Source of the DNA: Candidatus Roizmanbacteria bacterium
GTDB taxonomy: Bacteria > Patescibacteriota > Microgenomatia > UBA1406 > GWC2-37-13
Assembly (NCBI GenBank): GCA_027002315.1
Contig: JALWZV010000003.1
Span: 1 to 7,829, forward strand
Direction of reading: 5' to 3'
Length of the DNA stretch: 7,829 bases
In this document: one piece after another, positions 1 to 6,646 of the stretch
Layout: each line of letters starts with the position of its first letter
How positions within the stretch are numbered: the first letter of the stretch is position 1
The notes under the pieces: model-generated
The model's database searches: none
Told to the model about the DNA's origin: nothing
The model's input: the letters and a program-made list of their open reading frames with translations, nothing else
Translations under genes and position numbers: made by a program

Positions 1-87
1 TATCTGTATTACTATAACACTATGAGACCACATCAGGGAATAAAGAACAAGACACCAGTTGAGTTTAGAAAATCATTACCGAATTAG
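1..87 (+). CDS. Transposase, rve/DDE integrase type (IS3/IS481-like), C-terminal fragment
   Basis: The first base opens a frame that runs 28 codons to a TAG at 85-87. It contains YNTMRPHQG followed by KTPVEF, the hallmark C-terminal end of rve-domain transposases of the IS3/IS481 type (YNxxRPHxxL...TPxE). The catalytic DDE residues would lie upstream, outside the window, so activity cannot be judged. After the TAG the same frame continues for eight codons (LTFTAMTY) to another stop. A sequence resembling this end recurs inverted near the other window edge. I am confident of the family and not of the exact IS group. Nothing here shows whether the element is intact. Confidence 0.82.
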   Translation, partial: YLYYYNTMRPHQGIKNKTPVEFRKSLPN

Positions 88-99
88 TTAACATTTACA
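76..99 (+). repeat. 24-base inverted near-match, left copy
   Basis: These bases span the transposase's last codons and stop. They match the minus strand of 7753-7776 at 20 of 24 positions without gaps. GCAATG follows directly here (100-105) and after seven extra bases in the other copy. In both copies the shared frame reads L-P-x-x-L-T-F-T. The match may mark two related IS ends facing inward, or it may be chance in AT-rich DNA. Confidence 0.4.
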
Positions 100-123
100 G
101 CAATGACGTACTAAATACTAGAT

Positions 124-161
124 ACCATTTGGTTTATATTATTATATTAAACTTCTATGGT
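124..161. repeat. Nested imperfect inverted repeat in a convergent gap
   Basis: ACCAT (124-128) pairs with ATGGT (157-161). Inside it, GTTTA (132-136) pairs with TAAAC (148-152), giving a two-tier hairpin with a small internal loop. It lies between the 3' ends of the transposase (+) and the Cys-rich protein gene (-), where a bidirectional terminator or an IS end could sit. No clear U-tract follows on either strand, so the role is open. The rest of 88-165 shows nothing else I can name. Confidence 0.3.
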
Positions 162-165
162 CACG

Positions 166-1818
166 TTAAGGAAGTAGATATTTTATAAGTTTTTTCACCT
201 TGTCCATTAAGGTCTCTTTTCTTATAAAAATAGTTAACTCTTCTGGTTTATTATCTTGTTCTGTAAATTCTGAGCCTGTATAGATATGCTTGATATTACT
301 CCATCTTTTTTGAATTGAGTTTCTGTCTGTTACAAAGACATAACCTTTTTTCCTAATCTCAACTTTATATGTAGCGGTATTATTTGTATAAAAGTTGAAG
401 AATCCTTTGTTATTTGTCAGAACAGGGTTTTTAACTTTTCCTCTTAAAGGTAGTTTAGTTAATTTTTCAAATTCACCTTTTTCATTCTTAACATAAAGTA
501 TAACCTCAACACCCTCAACCGGTTTTCCTGTTTTAAAGTCTAAGACTGTCCCTAAAGGATCCCAGTATATCTTCACGCACTTAGAAAGTATTCCGGGCGG
601 GAAGAAGAAGGTACCATTTTGAATACCGCCCTGATATCCATCAACATCCGCATTGGATAGCTCTTGAACAGCAAAGAATATTCTCCCCATCTCTGAAGCG
701 GTTGTGCTTTCCCACTCAACAGGGGAGAAATTTCCGCCTCCATCAGAATGTAAAGGATTAGTTTGCTGATTAATTGCTTGTCCAGCTGTTGTGCTCATCT
801 CTATAAAGTTATATCCATATGTAGATTGCATCATAGATAGGTATGAAGTTTGTAAGATTTTATTATCGACTGTAGATCCTCCACTTGTGCATGTGTAACC
901 TCCAGAAGTTTCTAGACACTCAAAGATATAGACATCTTTGTTAGCTTGCATCGGGGCTTTTTGCTCAAGCTTTACTCTATGAGTTTGTGATCCTGCTGTG
1001 CTGCATGCTCCTGGGTGTTTTGCACAAGCCGTTGTTTTTAAACACATCCATCCTTGACCCGGGATTTCTGTTAAGGCTTGTTCACCGCTTCCTGTTTTAA
1101 TGGTAAGGTTGCTTCCATCTACTTCTTCCTCTTGTTGTACTGGTGTTGGCGTCGGAGTATCTGTTGGTATCGGTGTGTTTGTTGGTGGTGCTGGTGTTGG
1201 AGTCGGAGGTCCTCCTGGTGTCACTGTTGGAGGTCTTGGAGTTGGTGTTGGAGGGTGAGTGGGAGGAGGGTTAGTTGTGTGAGGTGGAGTTGGGGTTGGT
1301 GGAACAGGTGTCGGTGTGTTTGCTGGTGGTTGACAACACTGAACAGTATTTCCACAAGAACATCTTACTGTTGTTTGATTACGTGCACCTTCCCAGCTAC
1401 AAGGATATGTCCATCCACTGTTACATAAAGCATGACAGTGATGTGCATCGTTATGTGGGTCGTTTCTTGTACAATAACCCGCATTGCCTCCATTTGTTAT
1501 ACTACAATTAGTTGATGTTGGTGTAGGCGCATTTGTTGCTCCATTATCTGCTTGACAATCAGTACATGTTGACCATGGAGGACCACTCCATTCGCATGTT
1601 TCACCAGGACCTATGCAGTTATAAACATCACAAACTTGTGTTCCGTGTTGTCCATTGACTGTACAGTCTTGTGGATATGTTCTATGACATGGAGTTTTTC
1701 CTCCGGTACATGTCATTGATTGTCCTGCCTGTATCGGCCTACTTTTTCTTATTATTAAAAATAATGACAAAATCAAATAAAACAACCCGCTTGTAATTAT
1801 TAGATATTTATTTTTCAT
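166..1818 (-). CDS. Exported Cys-rich protein with Pro/Thr linker and carboxypeptidase-regulatory-like domain
   Basis: Function unknown; 550 aa. Residues 5-23 form a hydrophobic export segment followed by RKSR and a possible signal peptidase site after A31. Residues 35-165 carry 17 cysteines (from C37 to the C161-C162 pair) and a His-rich patch near 121-129, so this part is probably disulfide-bonded or metal-binding outside the cell. Residues 167-227 are a Pro/Thr linker (PTPTP, PPP). Residues 235-425 are a second module with six further cysteines, ending near YWDPLG. Residues 422-490 (TVLDFKTGKPVEGVEVILY, later KGFFNFY and YKVEIRKKGY) resemble a prealbumin-like carboxypeptidase-regulatory/Cna-B fold, common in surface proteins. 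The tail is basic and amphipathic (MDKVKKLIKYLLP), without an LPXTG motif. The start overlaps the upstream gene by 4 bases (ATGA), so coupled translation is likely. The Cys-rich and linker DNA is visibly more GC-rich than its surroundings. Confidence 0.85.
   Translation of the reverse strand: MKNKYLIITSGLFYLILSLFLIIRKSRPIQAGQSMTCTGGKTPCHRTYPQDCTVNGQHGTQVCDVYNCIGPGETCEWSGPPWSTCTDCQADNGATNAPTPTSTNCSITNGGNAGYCTRNDPHNDAHHCHALCNSGWTYPCSWEGARNQTTVRCSCGNTVQCCQPPANTPTPVPPTPTPPHTTNPPPTHPPTPTPRPPTVTPGGPPTPTPAPPTNTPIPTDTPTPTPVQQEEEVDGSNLTIKTGSGEQALTEIPGQGWMCLKTTACAKHPGACSTAGSQTHRVKLEQKAPMQANKDVYIFECLETSGGYTCTSGGSTVDNKILQTSYLSMMQSTYGYNFIEMSTTAGQAINQQTNPLHSDGGGNFSPVEWESTTASEMGRIFFAVQELSNADVDGYQGGIQNGTFFFPPGILSKCVKIYWDPLGTVLDFKTGKPVEGVEVILYVKNEKGEFEKLTKLPLRGKVKNPVLTNNKGFFNFYTNNTATYKVEIRKKGYVFVTDRNSIQKRWSNIKHIYTGSEFTEQDNKPEELTIFIRKETLMDKVKKLIKYLLP
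1138..1320 (-). repeat. Low-complexity Pro/Thr linker-coding tract
   Basis: Simple-sequence DNA encoding residues 167-227 of the Cys-rich exported protein, built from PT, PTPTP, PP and one PPP unit. On the plus strand it reads as GGTGTTGG/GGAGTTGG-like units and yields spurious Trp/Cys-rich open frames. Tracts of this kind vary in length by replication slippage and separate folded domains on surface proteins. Clustered prolines suggest that translation here needs EF-P. Confidence 0.75.
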
Positions 1819-3092
1819 TTATTGTAAATATTAATATATTTTGATAATAGACCTAGATAAAGTGCATTAATGTCGGTATCAAACCACCTTTGGTTTTTAT
1901 TGCTCAATATAGCTTTAAATTCTTTGTCGTAATAATCTGAGTATATCTTGTTAAATATAGAGATATTCCTATTTTTATAAAGCTCTCTGTTGGTTTGTTC
2001 ATATAGCTTATCATTAAGGTAGAGTGAGTAAACTAAGTCTCTAACCCCAAGTTTGTTGGTATTATCAAAATTTTTCGAACTAGCATACTGAGCAAATTTT
2101 AAGTACTCATTGTTTTTCGTTGCCTGATAAAGATTTAAGGCAGATACTCCAAGAAGCCCCAGGTTGTTAGTATAGTCATTTTTGTGTGTAACGAGGTAGT
2201 CCAAAGATAAGTCTAGATATTTTCTGCCAAATTGTAAGCCATTTTTGTACTGATACCATAAATAATGATAGGGATAATCTGCTGCCGCTATGGCATAGTA
2301 GTCAAAGGTTTGAGGAGTTTTTGGAATAAGTTTATTAATAATGAGAGAACTTACATTTTTAGTATCGAGTTTATAGATAATAGATTGAGACGGAAAGGAA
2401 GACAAGTTACTTAATGTGCTTTTTTCTAGTGCTCCATCAATATAGTAATTACCAGCTCCGTTTCTACACACTCTTTCAGGAACGTCTTTCTTATCTGGGA
2501 AATCTTTAGCTATTCCTTTGTGGATGTCATAAAGGACAGAACAATGTAGGTAAACAGGTTGAAATGGCCAATTATTATAACCTTTATCTACAATTTCGTC
2601 TGCTTGAGCCAGTAAGTTGTTTATCTTAGGTAAAACATTTTTATCTCCAGAATAAACATAGTAATTATATAAAGCATAAACTGTTAAAGGAATAAGCTGT
2701 TTATCACTACCAGTAGTTGTACATTTATTACCATCGCAGATAACACTTGCCGAAGGAAGACTAACTTTGTTATTTGTTTGTGTTGTAGAAAGATTAGCCT
2801 GTTTGTTAACAAATATCTCTAAACTCTGTACAACTTGTTTTTTAGCTCCCTTTGTTTTAGGCAGTGTTTTTAATTTTGTGGTGTTGGACTCTGTTTTTAT
2901 TGTTTTACCTAGTGAGAGATTAGAGCCGTTTCCTGTTTGAGAGTTGGACTGAATGGCGGTTGGTTTATTAATACCACCTGGCATACCAGGAATAATGTGT
3001 TTAGATTTGGATAACACCAGAACAAGAAGAAGTACTAAAAAAAGAAAAGCAGTAATTGTGACGCCTATGATGACCTTTTTGTTGTTTGCCAT
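1815..3092 (-). CDS. Signal-anchored extracytoplasmic protein, predicted helical (toroid-like) domain, unknown function
   Basis: I do not recognise the family; 425 aa. MANNKK precedes a strong hydrophobic segment (residues 7-28), so the protein is probably N-in with the bulk outside. Residues 35-115 are a low-complexity Ser/Asn/Thr/Lys spacer. C119 and C124 (CDGNKC) could form a small disulfide loop; C184 and C209 are the only other cysteines. Residues 130-425 are rich in helix-compatible, aromatic repeats such as LTVYALYNYYVYSGD, GVSALNLYQATKNNEYLKFA and the terminal DINALYLGLLSKYI. The pattern 'x-A-L-N-L-Y-x-A-T-x-x-x-x-Y-L-x-x-A' recalls (alpha/alpha)6 toroids of sugar-active enzymes, but I see no catalytic motif, so this is only a fold-level guess. 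It is the first gene of a unit with the Cys-rich protein, behind the promoter at 3105-3133. The TGA stop overlaps the next start. Confidence 0.8.
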   Translation of the reverse strand: MANNKKVIIGVTITAFLFLVLLLVLVLSKSKHIIPGMPGGINKPTAIQSNSQTGNGSNLSLGKTIKTESNTTKLKTLPKTKGAKKQVVQSLEIFVNKQANLSTTQTNNKVSLPSASVICDGNKCTTTGSDKQLIPLTVYALYNYYVYSGDKNVLPKINNLLAQADEIVDKGYNNWPFQPVYLHCSVLYDIHKGIAKDFPDKKDVPERVCRNGAGNYYIDGALEKSTLSNLSSFPSQSIIYKLDTKNVSSLIINKLIPKTPQTFDYYAIAAADYPYHYLWYQYKNGLQFGRKYLDLSLDYLVTHKNDYTNNLGLLGVSALNLYQATKNNEYLKFAQYASSKNFDNTNKLGVRDLVYSLYLNDKLYEQTNRELYKNRNISIFNKIYSDYYDKEFKAILSNKNQRWFDTDINALYLGLLSKYINIYNK

Positions 3093-3097
3093 GACTA

Positions 3098-3133
3098 TAG
3101 AATCATTATAAGCATAACTTCTGTTTTTGACAA
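3098..3133 (-). promoter_or_regulatory. Near-consensus sigma70 promoter of the secreted-protein pair
   Basis: On the minus strand, TTGTCA (3133-3128) is followed by exactly 17 bases and then TATAAT (3110-3105). This matches 11 of 12 consensus positions at the optimal spacing. A start about seven bases on gives an A near 3098, so only about six bases precede the ATG at 3092, leaving no room for a Shine-Dalgarno site. The element fills the 43-bp gap after the permease gene, implying that the pair is transcribed independently of it. Confidence 0.72.
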
Positions 3134-3135
3134 GT

Positions 3136-4203
3136 TTAAGTAACTTGTTTCAGAAATTTAAATATCTCAATTATAATTCCTACGATAAACACAAACCTAA
3201 TTAGATAATGCACCAACCTATCTTTTTTAAACCTTTTTGTATAAGCAACGCTGATTAGAATAGCTATAGATGATAAAAACACCGAACCAGTAAAAGAAAG
3301 TATTTTTACAAACTCTCTTAATCCTATTAGGTACAGAAAGTAGGGGAGGAAAACAGTAATTATCAAAGATAAATGCTTATTTAGTTTTATATCTTTTTCC
3401 AGAAGATCAAACACAATCCAAGATATCATTAAGTAAGGAGTAAAGATTGAGAAAAAGCCGGCCAGATCAAAGATGAATTTTAAAAGAAGGTTTTTCATTT
3501 GAAACCACTCTCCGTTTATATAAGGTGACAGTGTAGCAGCGAAAATGCTATATATTATTACGGTAATAATCTGAGATGAGATAATAGATGTATTTTTCTT
3601 TTCCTTTGAGTTAAGTTCAGGAATAATCGAGAACCCTGTTAGTGCAAACAGAATTATTCCGTAAGATATAAAAGGAGATGTTCCGATAAGAGGTATCTTA
3701 ATGCTTTGTTTTGTGTGAAAAAAGACGAACATTGCTATAACAGGAGTGATAAACAACAACATTATTTTGATGATTGTTGAGAACACGTCTATTGATCTAA
3801 GTTTATCTCCACCAAATAACAATAATGAGCTGAGTACTGTGAAAAAAAGGATAAAAGATGTGCTTTTAGATAGTCCTGATAGGTTTTGTACAAATGTTGT
3901 CCCGAGAGACAAATATGCAACTAAAGCTCCTATTGTTGAGAAAAACAAGAAAAAGATGGTTATATAATAGCTGTTATGTCCTAAGTATTTGCTAATATAG
4001 ACTGGCAGTTGATGTTTGCCTTTTTTTGACAAAATTATTTGCTTATATGCAATGTTAATCTTGAACATAAAATAAGCTGTTATTAATAACAAAATAAAAA
4101 ATGGGATGATGCCGGATAACATCAAGGCTTTAGGAAGGGAGAATATACCAGCGCCAATAATTGTTGCGAGAAGTAAAAAGTTATTTTGCAAAAAAGAACT
4201 CAT
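3136..4203 (-). CDS. Amino acid permease, APC superfamily (aromatic/neutral amino acid permease-like)
   Basis: Likely imports amino acids across the cytoplasmic membrane by proton- or ion-coupled transport. The N-terminal motif LATIIGAGIFSLPKA (residues 12-26) is the unwound TM1 signature (GAGIxxLP) of the AAAP and Tyr/Trp permease families. By eye there are 11 membrane segments: about 9-27, 30-48, 78-104, 115-132, 142-162, 176-194, 208-227, 243-268, 276-295, 301-321 and 332-350. Length 355 aa is a little short for the roughly 400-aa norm. The loop after TM6 (ELNSKEKKN, 196-204) matches the conserved charged loop of these carriers. Substrate cannot be told from sequence alone. The gene is divergent from the M29 aminopeptidase across 67 bp, which fits uptake coupled with peptide breakdown. 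No Shine-Dalgarno precedes the ATG. Confidence 0.82.
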   Translation of the reverse strand: MSSFLQNNFLLLATIIGAGIFSLPKALMLSGIIPFFILLLITAYFMFKINIAYKQIILSKKGKHQLPVYISKYLGHNSYYITIFFLFFSTIGALVAYLSLGTTFVQNLSGLSKSTSFILFFTVLSSLLLFGGDKLRSIDVFSTIIKIMLLFITPVIAMFVFFHTKQSIKIPLIGTSPFISYGIILFALTGFSIIPELNSKEKKNTSIISSQIITVIIYSIFAATLSPYINGEWFQMKNLLLKFIFDLAGFFSIFTPYLMISWIVFDLLEKDIKLNKHLSLIITVFLPYFLYLIGLREFVKILSFTGSVFLSSIAILISVAYTKRFKKDRLVHYLIRFVFIVGIIIEIFKFLKQVT

Positions 4204-4215
4204 AACTTAAGTATA
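4203..4215 (-). promoter_or_regulatory. Possible -10 box of the permease gene
   Basis: TATACT on the minus strand (4215-4210) lies six bases before the ATG at 4203, so transcription would begin at or next to the start codon. No convincing -35 hexamer is visible at 16-18 bases. In DNA this AT-rich the match alone is weak. It gains some weight from the similar arrangement before other genes in the window. Confidence 0.3.
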
Positions 4216-4222
4216 AAACATA

Positions 4223-4236
4223 AATTTAATTAAATT
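4223..4236. promoter_or_regulatory. 14-base perfect palindrome between divergent promoters
   Basis: AATTTAATTAAATT is perfectly self-complementary. It sits where a -35 element for the permease would be and upstream of the aminopeptidase -10, so a dimeric regulator bound here could touch both genes. It is made only of A and T, and such palindromes arise often by chance at this base composition. Confidence 0.2.
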
Positions 4237-4252
4237 CTGTTTAATCATAAAG

Positions 4253-4268
4253 TGCTATAATAATTATA
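4253..4268 (+). promoter_or_regulatory. Extended -10 promoter of the aminopeptidase-CBS unit
   Basis: TGCTATAAT (4253-4261) is a full TGN extension plus a perfect -10 hexamer; the -35 region is poor, as expected for extended -10 promoters. Transcription should begin near 4268, three bases before the ATG at 4271 (12 before the in-frame ATG at 4280), so the mRNA would be essentially leaderless. Confidence 0.6.
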
Positions 4269-4270
4269 TT

Positions 4271-5473
4271 ATGACGTTTATGCCGAGTAAAACAAAACTT
4301 GAGAGGTATGCTCAGGTTTTAATCAACTTCGCACTCGGAAAAGGTAAAGGAATTAGAAAAGGGGATGTGGTTTATTTACAGTTAGATTCTTTAGCTCTTC
4401 CTTTAGGGATAGAAGTATATAAGGAAATTTTGAAACAGGGCGGTTTTCCGATGGTAAAGATATATGAAGAGAAATTCAGTAAAGCTTTTTTTGAACAAGC
4501 TAATAAAGAACAACTGAGTTTTTTCCCGAAAAAACTTAATAAGACATTAGTAAATACTATTGATCACAGAATATACCTAATTGCTCCGAGAAATCCTCTT
4601 TTGTTGAAAAACATTGAGTCTAAAAAAATCATCGCGGCTAAAAAATCTAAGAGCTTGTTAAAGAAATGGTTGTTTGAAAAAGAAGATAAGGGTAAGCTAA
4701 CATGGACTTTAGCTTTATATGGGACAAAAGGCTTGGCTGATCAAGCAGGTTTAAGTTTAAGTGAGTTTTGGGAACAGATAGAAAAAGCTTGTTTCTTAGA
4801 CAAAAAAGATGCTGTTTCTGTGTGGAAAAAGGTAGATACAGAGATACATGATTTTGCAAATAAGTTAAACAAGATGCCTATAGACAAGATACATATAATT
4901 GCTCGCAACACGGATCTGTGGATAGAGTTAGGTAAAAAAAGGAAGTTTATTGGTGGAGGAGGAGCAAATATCCCTAGCTTTGAGATTTTTACCAGTCCGG
5001 ATTGGCGGGGAACAGAAGGATATATTTATTTTGACATGCCACTTTTTAGATATGGGAGTTTGATTAAAGGGATTTATTTAGAGTTTAAAAATGGAAGAAT
5101 AGTGAAGGCGAAAGCGAAAAAGAATCAAAAACTTTTACTTGAGATAATTTCACAGAAAAATGCTGATAAAGTTGGGGAATTTTCTCTCACGGATAGAAGA
5201 TTATCAAGGATAAATAAGTTCATGGCAAACACGTTGTATGATGAGAATTATGGAGGCAAATATGGAAATTCTCATATAGCCATAGGGTCATCTTATCATG
5301 ATACATTTGATGGTGATGTAAGATCTGTGTCGGCTCAGGAATGGAAGAGAATGGGATTTAATGAATCAACAGAACATTGTGATATTATTAACTCAGAAAG
5401 GAAGATGGTTGAGGCTGTTTTGCAAGATGGGACAAAAAAAGTTATTTATAAGGATGGTAAGTTTGTAATGTAG
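4271..5473 (+). CDS. M29-family metallo-aminopeptidase (AmpS/thermophilic aminopeptidase type)
   Basis: Cytosolic enzyme that removes N-terminal residues from peptides using two divalent metal ions. All expected M29 ligands can be placed: E238 (in NIPSFEIFTSP), E303 (VGEF), H335 and Y342 (NSHIAIGSSY), and H369/D371 (EHCD). Their spacing mirrors that of Thermus AmpT (Glu250, Glu316, His345, Tyr352, His376, Asp378). TLYDENYGGKYGNSHIAIG is the classic family block. Residues 1-200 form the N-terminal domain, with the expected opening YAQVLINFALGKGKGIRKGD. Length 400 aa is normal. No signal peptide is present. ATG 4271 is used here; ATG 4280 (M4) is equally possible because neither has a Shine-Dalgarno and the promoter permits both. 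It leads a unit with the CBS protein 30 bp downstream and faces away from the permease. The usual role is turnover of peptides, here possibly imported ones. Confidence 0.93.
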   Translation: MTFMPSKTKLERYAQVLINFALGKGKGIRKGDVVYLQLDSLALPLGIEVYKEILKQGGFPMVKIYEEKFSKAFFEQANKEQLSFFPKKLNKTLVNTIDHRIYLIAPRNPLLLKNIESKKIIAAKKSKSLLKKWLFEKEDKGKLTWTLALYGTKGLADQAGLSLSEFWEQIEKACFLDKKDAVSVWKKVDTEIHDFANKLNKMPIDKIHIIARNTDLWIELGKKRKFIGGGGANIPSFEIFTSPDWRGTEGYIYFDMPLFRYGSLIKGIYLEFKNGRIVKAKAKKNQKLLLEIISQKNADKVGEFSLTDRRLSRINKFMANTLYDENYGGKYGNSHIAIGSSYHDTFDGDVRSVSAQEWKRMGFNESTEHCDIINSERKMVEAVLQDGTKKVIYKDGKFVM

Positions 5474-5503
5474 CATTATAGTTATAAGTTAATTTTATAC
5501 TTT

Positions 5504-6595
5504 ATGAAAGTTAAAGATATCTTGAAGACCACAGGTATAATTAAGTTCTCTCCGGAAGATAGATTATCTAAAGTTTTAAAACATTTATCTTCGTCACATG
5601 ATTGTGCCTTTGTTTTTGACAAAGATAAGTTTTTAGGAGTTATAAATCCTTACTACTCATTAATAAAGAACTCTTACCCAATAAATACAAAATTATCAAG
5701 CTGTTTGATAGTTCCCCCTAAATTAAAGTTAGATGATAGTTTAGAGAAAGCGACTCGGTTGATGATGGAGTCCAAAATACACTATCTTCCGGTTTTAGAT
5801 GGAAAAAATGCTTTCCTGGGAATTATTTCTGCACGTAGAATTTTGAAATTTATTCTCAGAAATAGTGAAAAAATAAAACACGTAAAGTTATCAGAGATGA
5901 TCGTTAAGAAGAACCCTTTAGTTACTGTTCTTGAGACCGACACTGTCTCAAAAGCACTCTCGCTGTTTAAAAAAAACAAGGTGTCAAAGATTGTTGTTTT
6001 GGATGCTCTGAACAGAACAAAAGGAATATTAAGTTATTATGATTTAATTAATTACATAGCTGAACCTAGAGAGCGTATGGAGAAGGGGATTAGAGCAGGA
6101 AATAAGAAGCCGTTCTTACATTATAAAGTAAAGAATTTTATTAAAACCAGATTATTAATGTTGTACACAAATGAGTCTTTGGAAAAGGCTATAGATTTAA
6201 TCTTGAAAGAGCAAATAGGAAGTATTATTGTTGTGAGTGACTCGAAGAAACCATTGAACATAATAACAACTAAAGATATTTTGAAGTTTGTTTTTAAACA
6301 CAATGCGAATTTGAATTTTAATGTTGTGATTAAAAACTTATCTACGACACATTCTAAGATAGTATCTTCTTTTGTAAAGCAGTTGAGGAGAATTGTGCAC
6401 AAAGACAAAAATGTAAAAAGAACAGAGCTTTTAGTAAGAGGAGAAAAGAATGGAGGATTGTTTAAAATTGTTTTTGCATCATGGTTTAAGGGGGGGAAGA
6501 AAGAGCATATTAAACGAGAAACAAAAGATTTAAAGGAGGGGTTATTAGAGGTGAAGAAAGTAGTCAAGGAACTCGATAAAAAAGAAAAGAGATAA
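5504..6595 (+). CDS. Four-CBS-domain protein with basic hibernation-factor-like C-terminal domain
   Basis: Probable cytosolic nucleotide-sensing regulator, 363 aa. The CBS repeats lie at about residues 1-55, 64-118, 129-187 and 210-264, making two Bateman modules. CBS3 (GILSYYD, S177/D180) and CBS4 (NIITTKD, T255/D258) keep the S/T-x-x-D adenosine-ribose motif. CBS1 (GVINPYY) and CBS2 (GIISARR) have lost the Asp. Residues 270-360 read as beta-alpha-beta-beta-beta-alpha: NFNVVIKNL, SKIVSSFVKQLRRIVHK, VKRTELLVRGEK, LFKIVFASWF, a short strand, then LKEGLLEVKKVVKELDKK. That order and length match HPF/RaiA (S30AE) ribosome hibernation factors, and the region is strongly basic, suiting RNA contact. 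The domain call comes from pattern, not alignment; another RNA-binding ferredoxin-like fold is possible. It lies 30 bp after the aminopeptidase gene, likely co-transcribed, without a Shine-Dalgarno. Confidence 0.85.
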   Translation: MKVKDILKTTGIIKFSPEDRLSKVLKHLSSSHDCAFVFDKDKFLGVINPYYSLIKNSYPINTKLSSCLIVPPKLKLDDSLEKATRLMMESKIHYLPVLDGKNAFLGIISARRILKFILRNSEKIKHVKLSEMIVKKNPLVTVLETDTVSKALSLFKKNKVSKIVVLDALNRTKGILSYYDLINYIAEPRERMEKGIRAGNKKPFLHYKVKNFIKTRLLMLYTNESLEKAIDLILKEQIGSIIVVSDSKKPLNIITTKDILKFVFKHNANLNFNVVIKNLSTTHSKIVSSFVKQLRRIVHKDKNVKRTELLVRGEKNGGLFKIVFASWFKGGKKEHIKRETKDLKEGLLEVKKVVKELDKKEKR

Positions 6596-6625
6596 TGTTA
6601 TTAATATAAAACTGATTATTTTTTT
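6587..6625 (+). terminator. Weak AU-rich hairpin with T-run in a convergent gap
   Basis: The 51-bp gap between the converging CBS and LPG-synthase-TM genes contains a seven-T run (6619-6625). AAGAGATAAT (6587-6596) can pair with ATTATTTTTT (6615-6624), including two G-U pairs. The stem has no G-C pair, so its stability is doubtful. I see no better terminator here. Confidence 0.2.
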
Positions 6626-6646
6626 CCGTCATGGTTTTGAACAATT

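Noticed and set aside
1138..1320. Repetitive tract as a CRISPR array or minisatellite of regulatory function
   Set aside because: The units are short, irregular and in frame with a Pro/Thr protein linker; no fixed-length repeats alternate with unique spacers.
1078..1511. Two plus-strand open frames rich in Trp, Cys and Arg
   Set aside because: They are antisense to the Pro/Thr linker and Cys-rich domain; their odd composition is the complement of CCN/ACN codons, and they lack initiation signals.
3746..3967. Plus-strand 73-codon frame inside the permease gene
   Set aside because: Antisense to conserved membrane segments of the permease; no promoter, no ribosome site and no family resemblance.
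4647..4859. Minus-strand 70-codon frame inside the aminopeptidase gene
   Set aside because: Opposite-strand shadow of a well-conserved M29 coding region with no independent signal.
5496..5501. TATACT as a -10 box for the CBS gene
   Set aside because: It is only two bases before the ATG at 5504, so transcription would begin inside the coding sequence; co-transcription with the aminopeptidase is simpler.
5782..6567. Minus-strand frames of 65 and 148 codons inside the CBS gene
   Set aside because: Phe/Leu/Ser-rich complements of Lys/Glu-rich coding sequence; the CBS and C-terminal domain patterns clearly select the plus strand.
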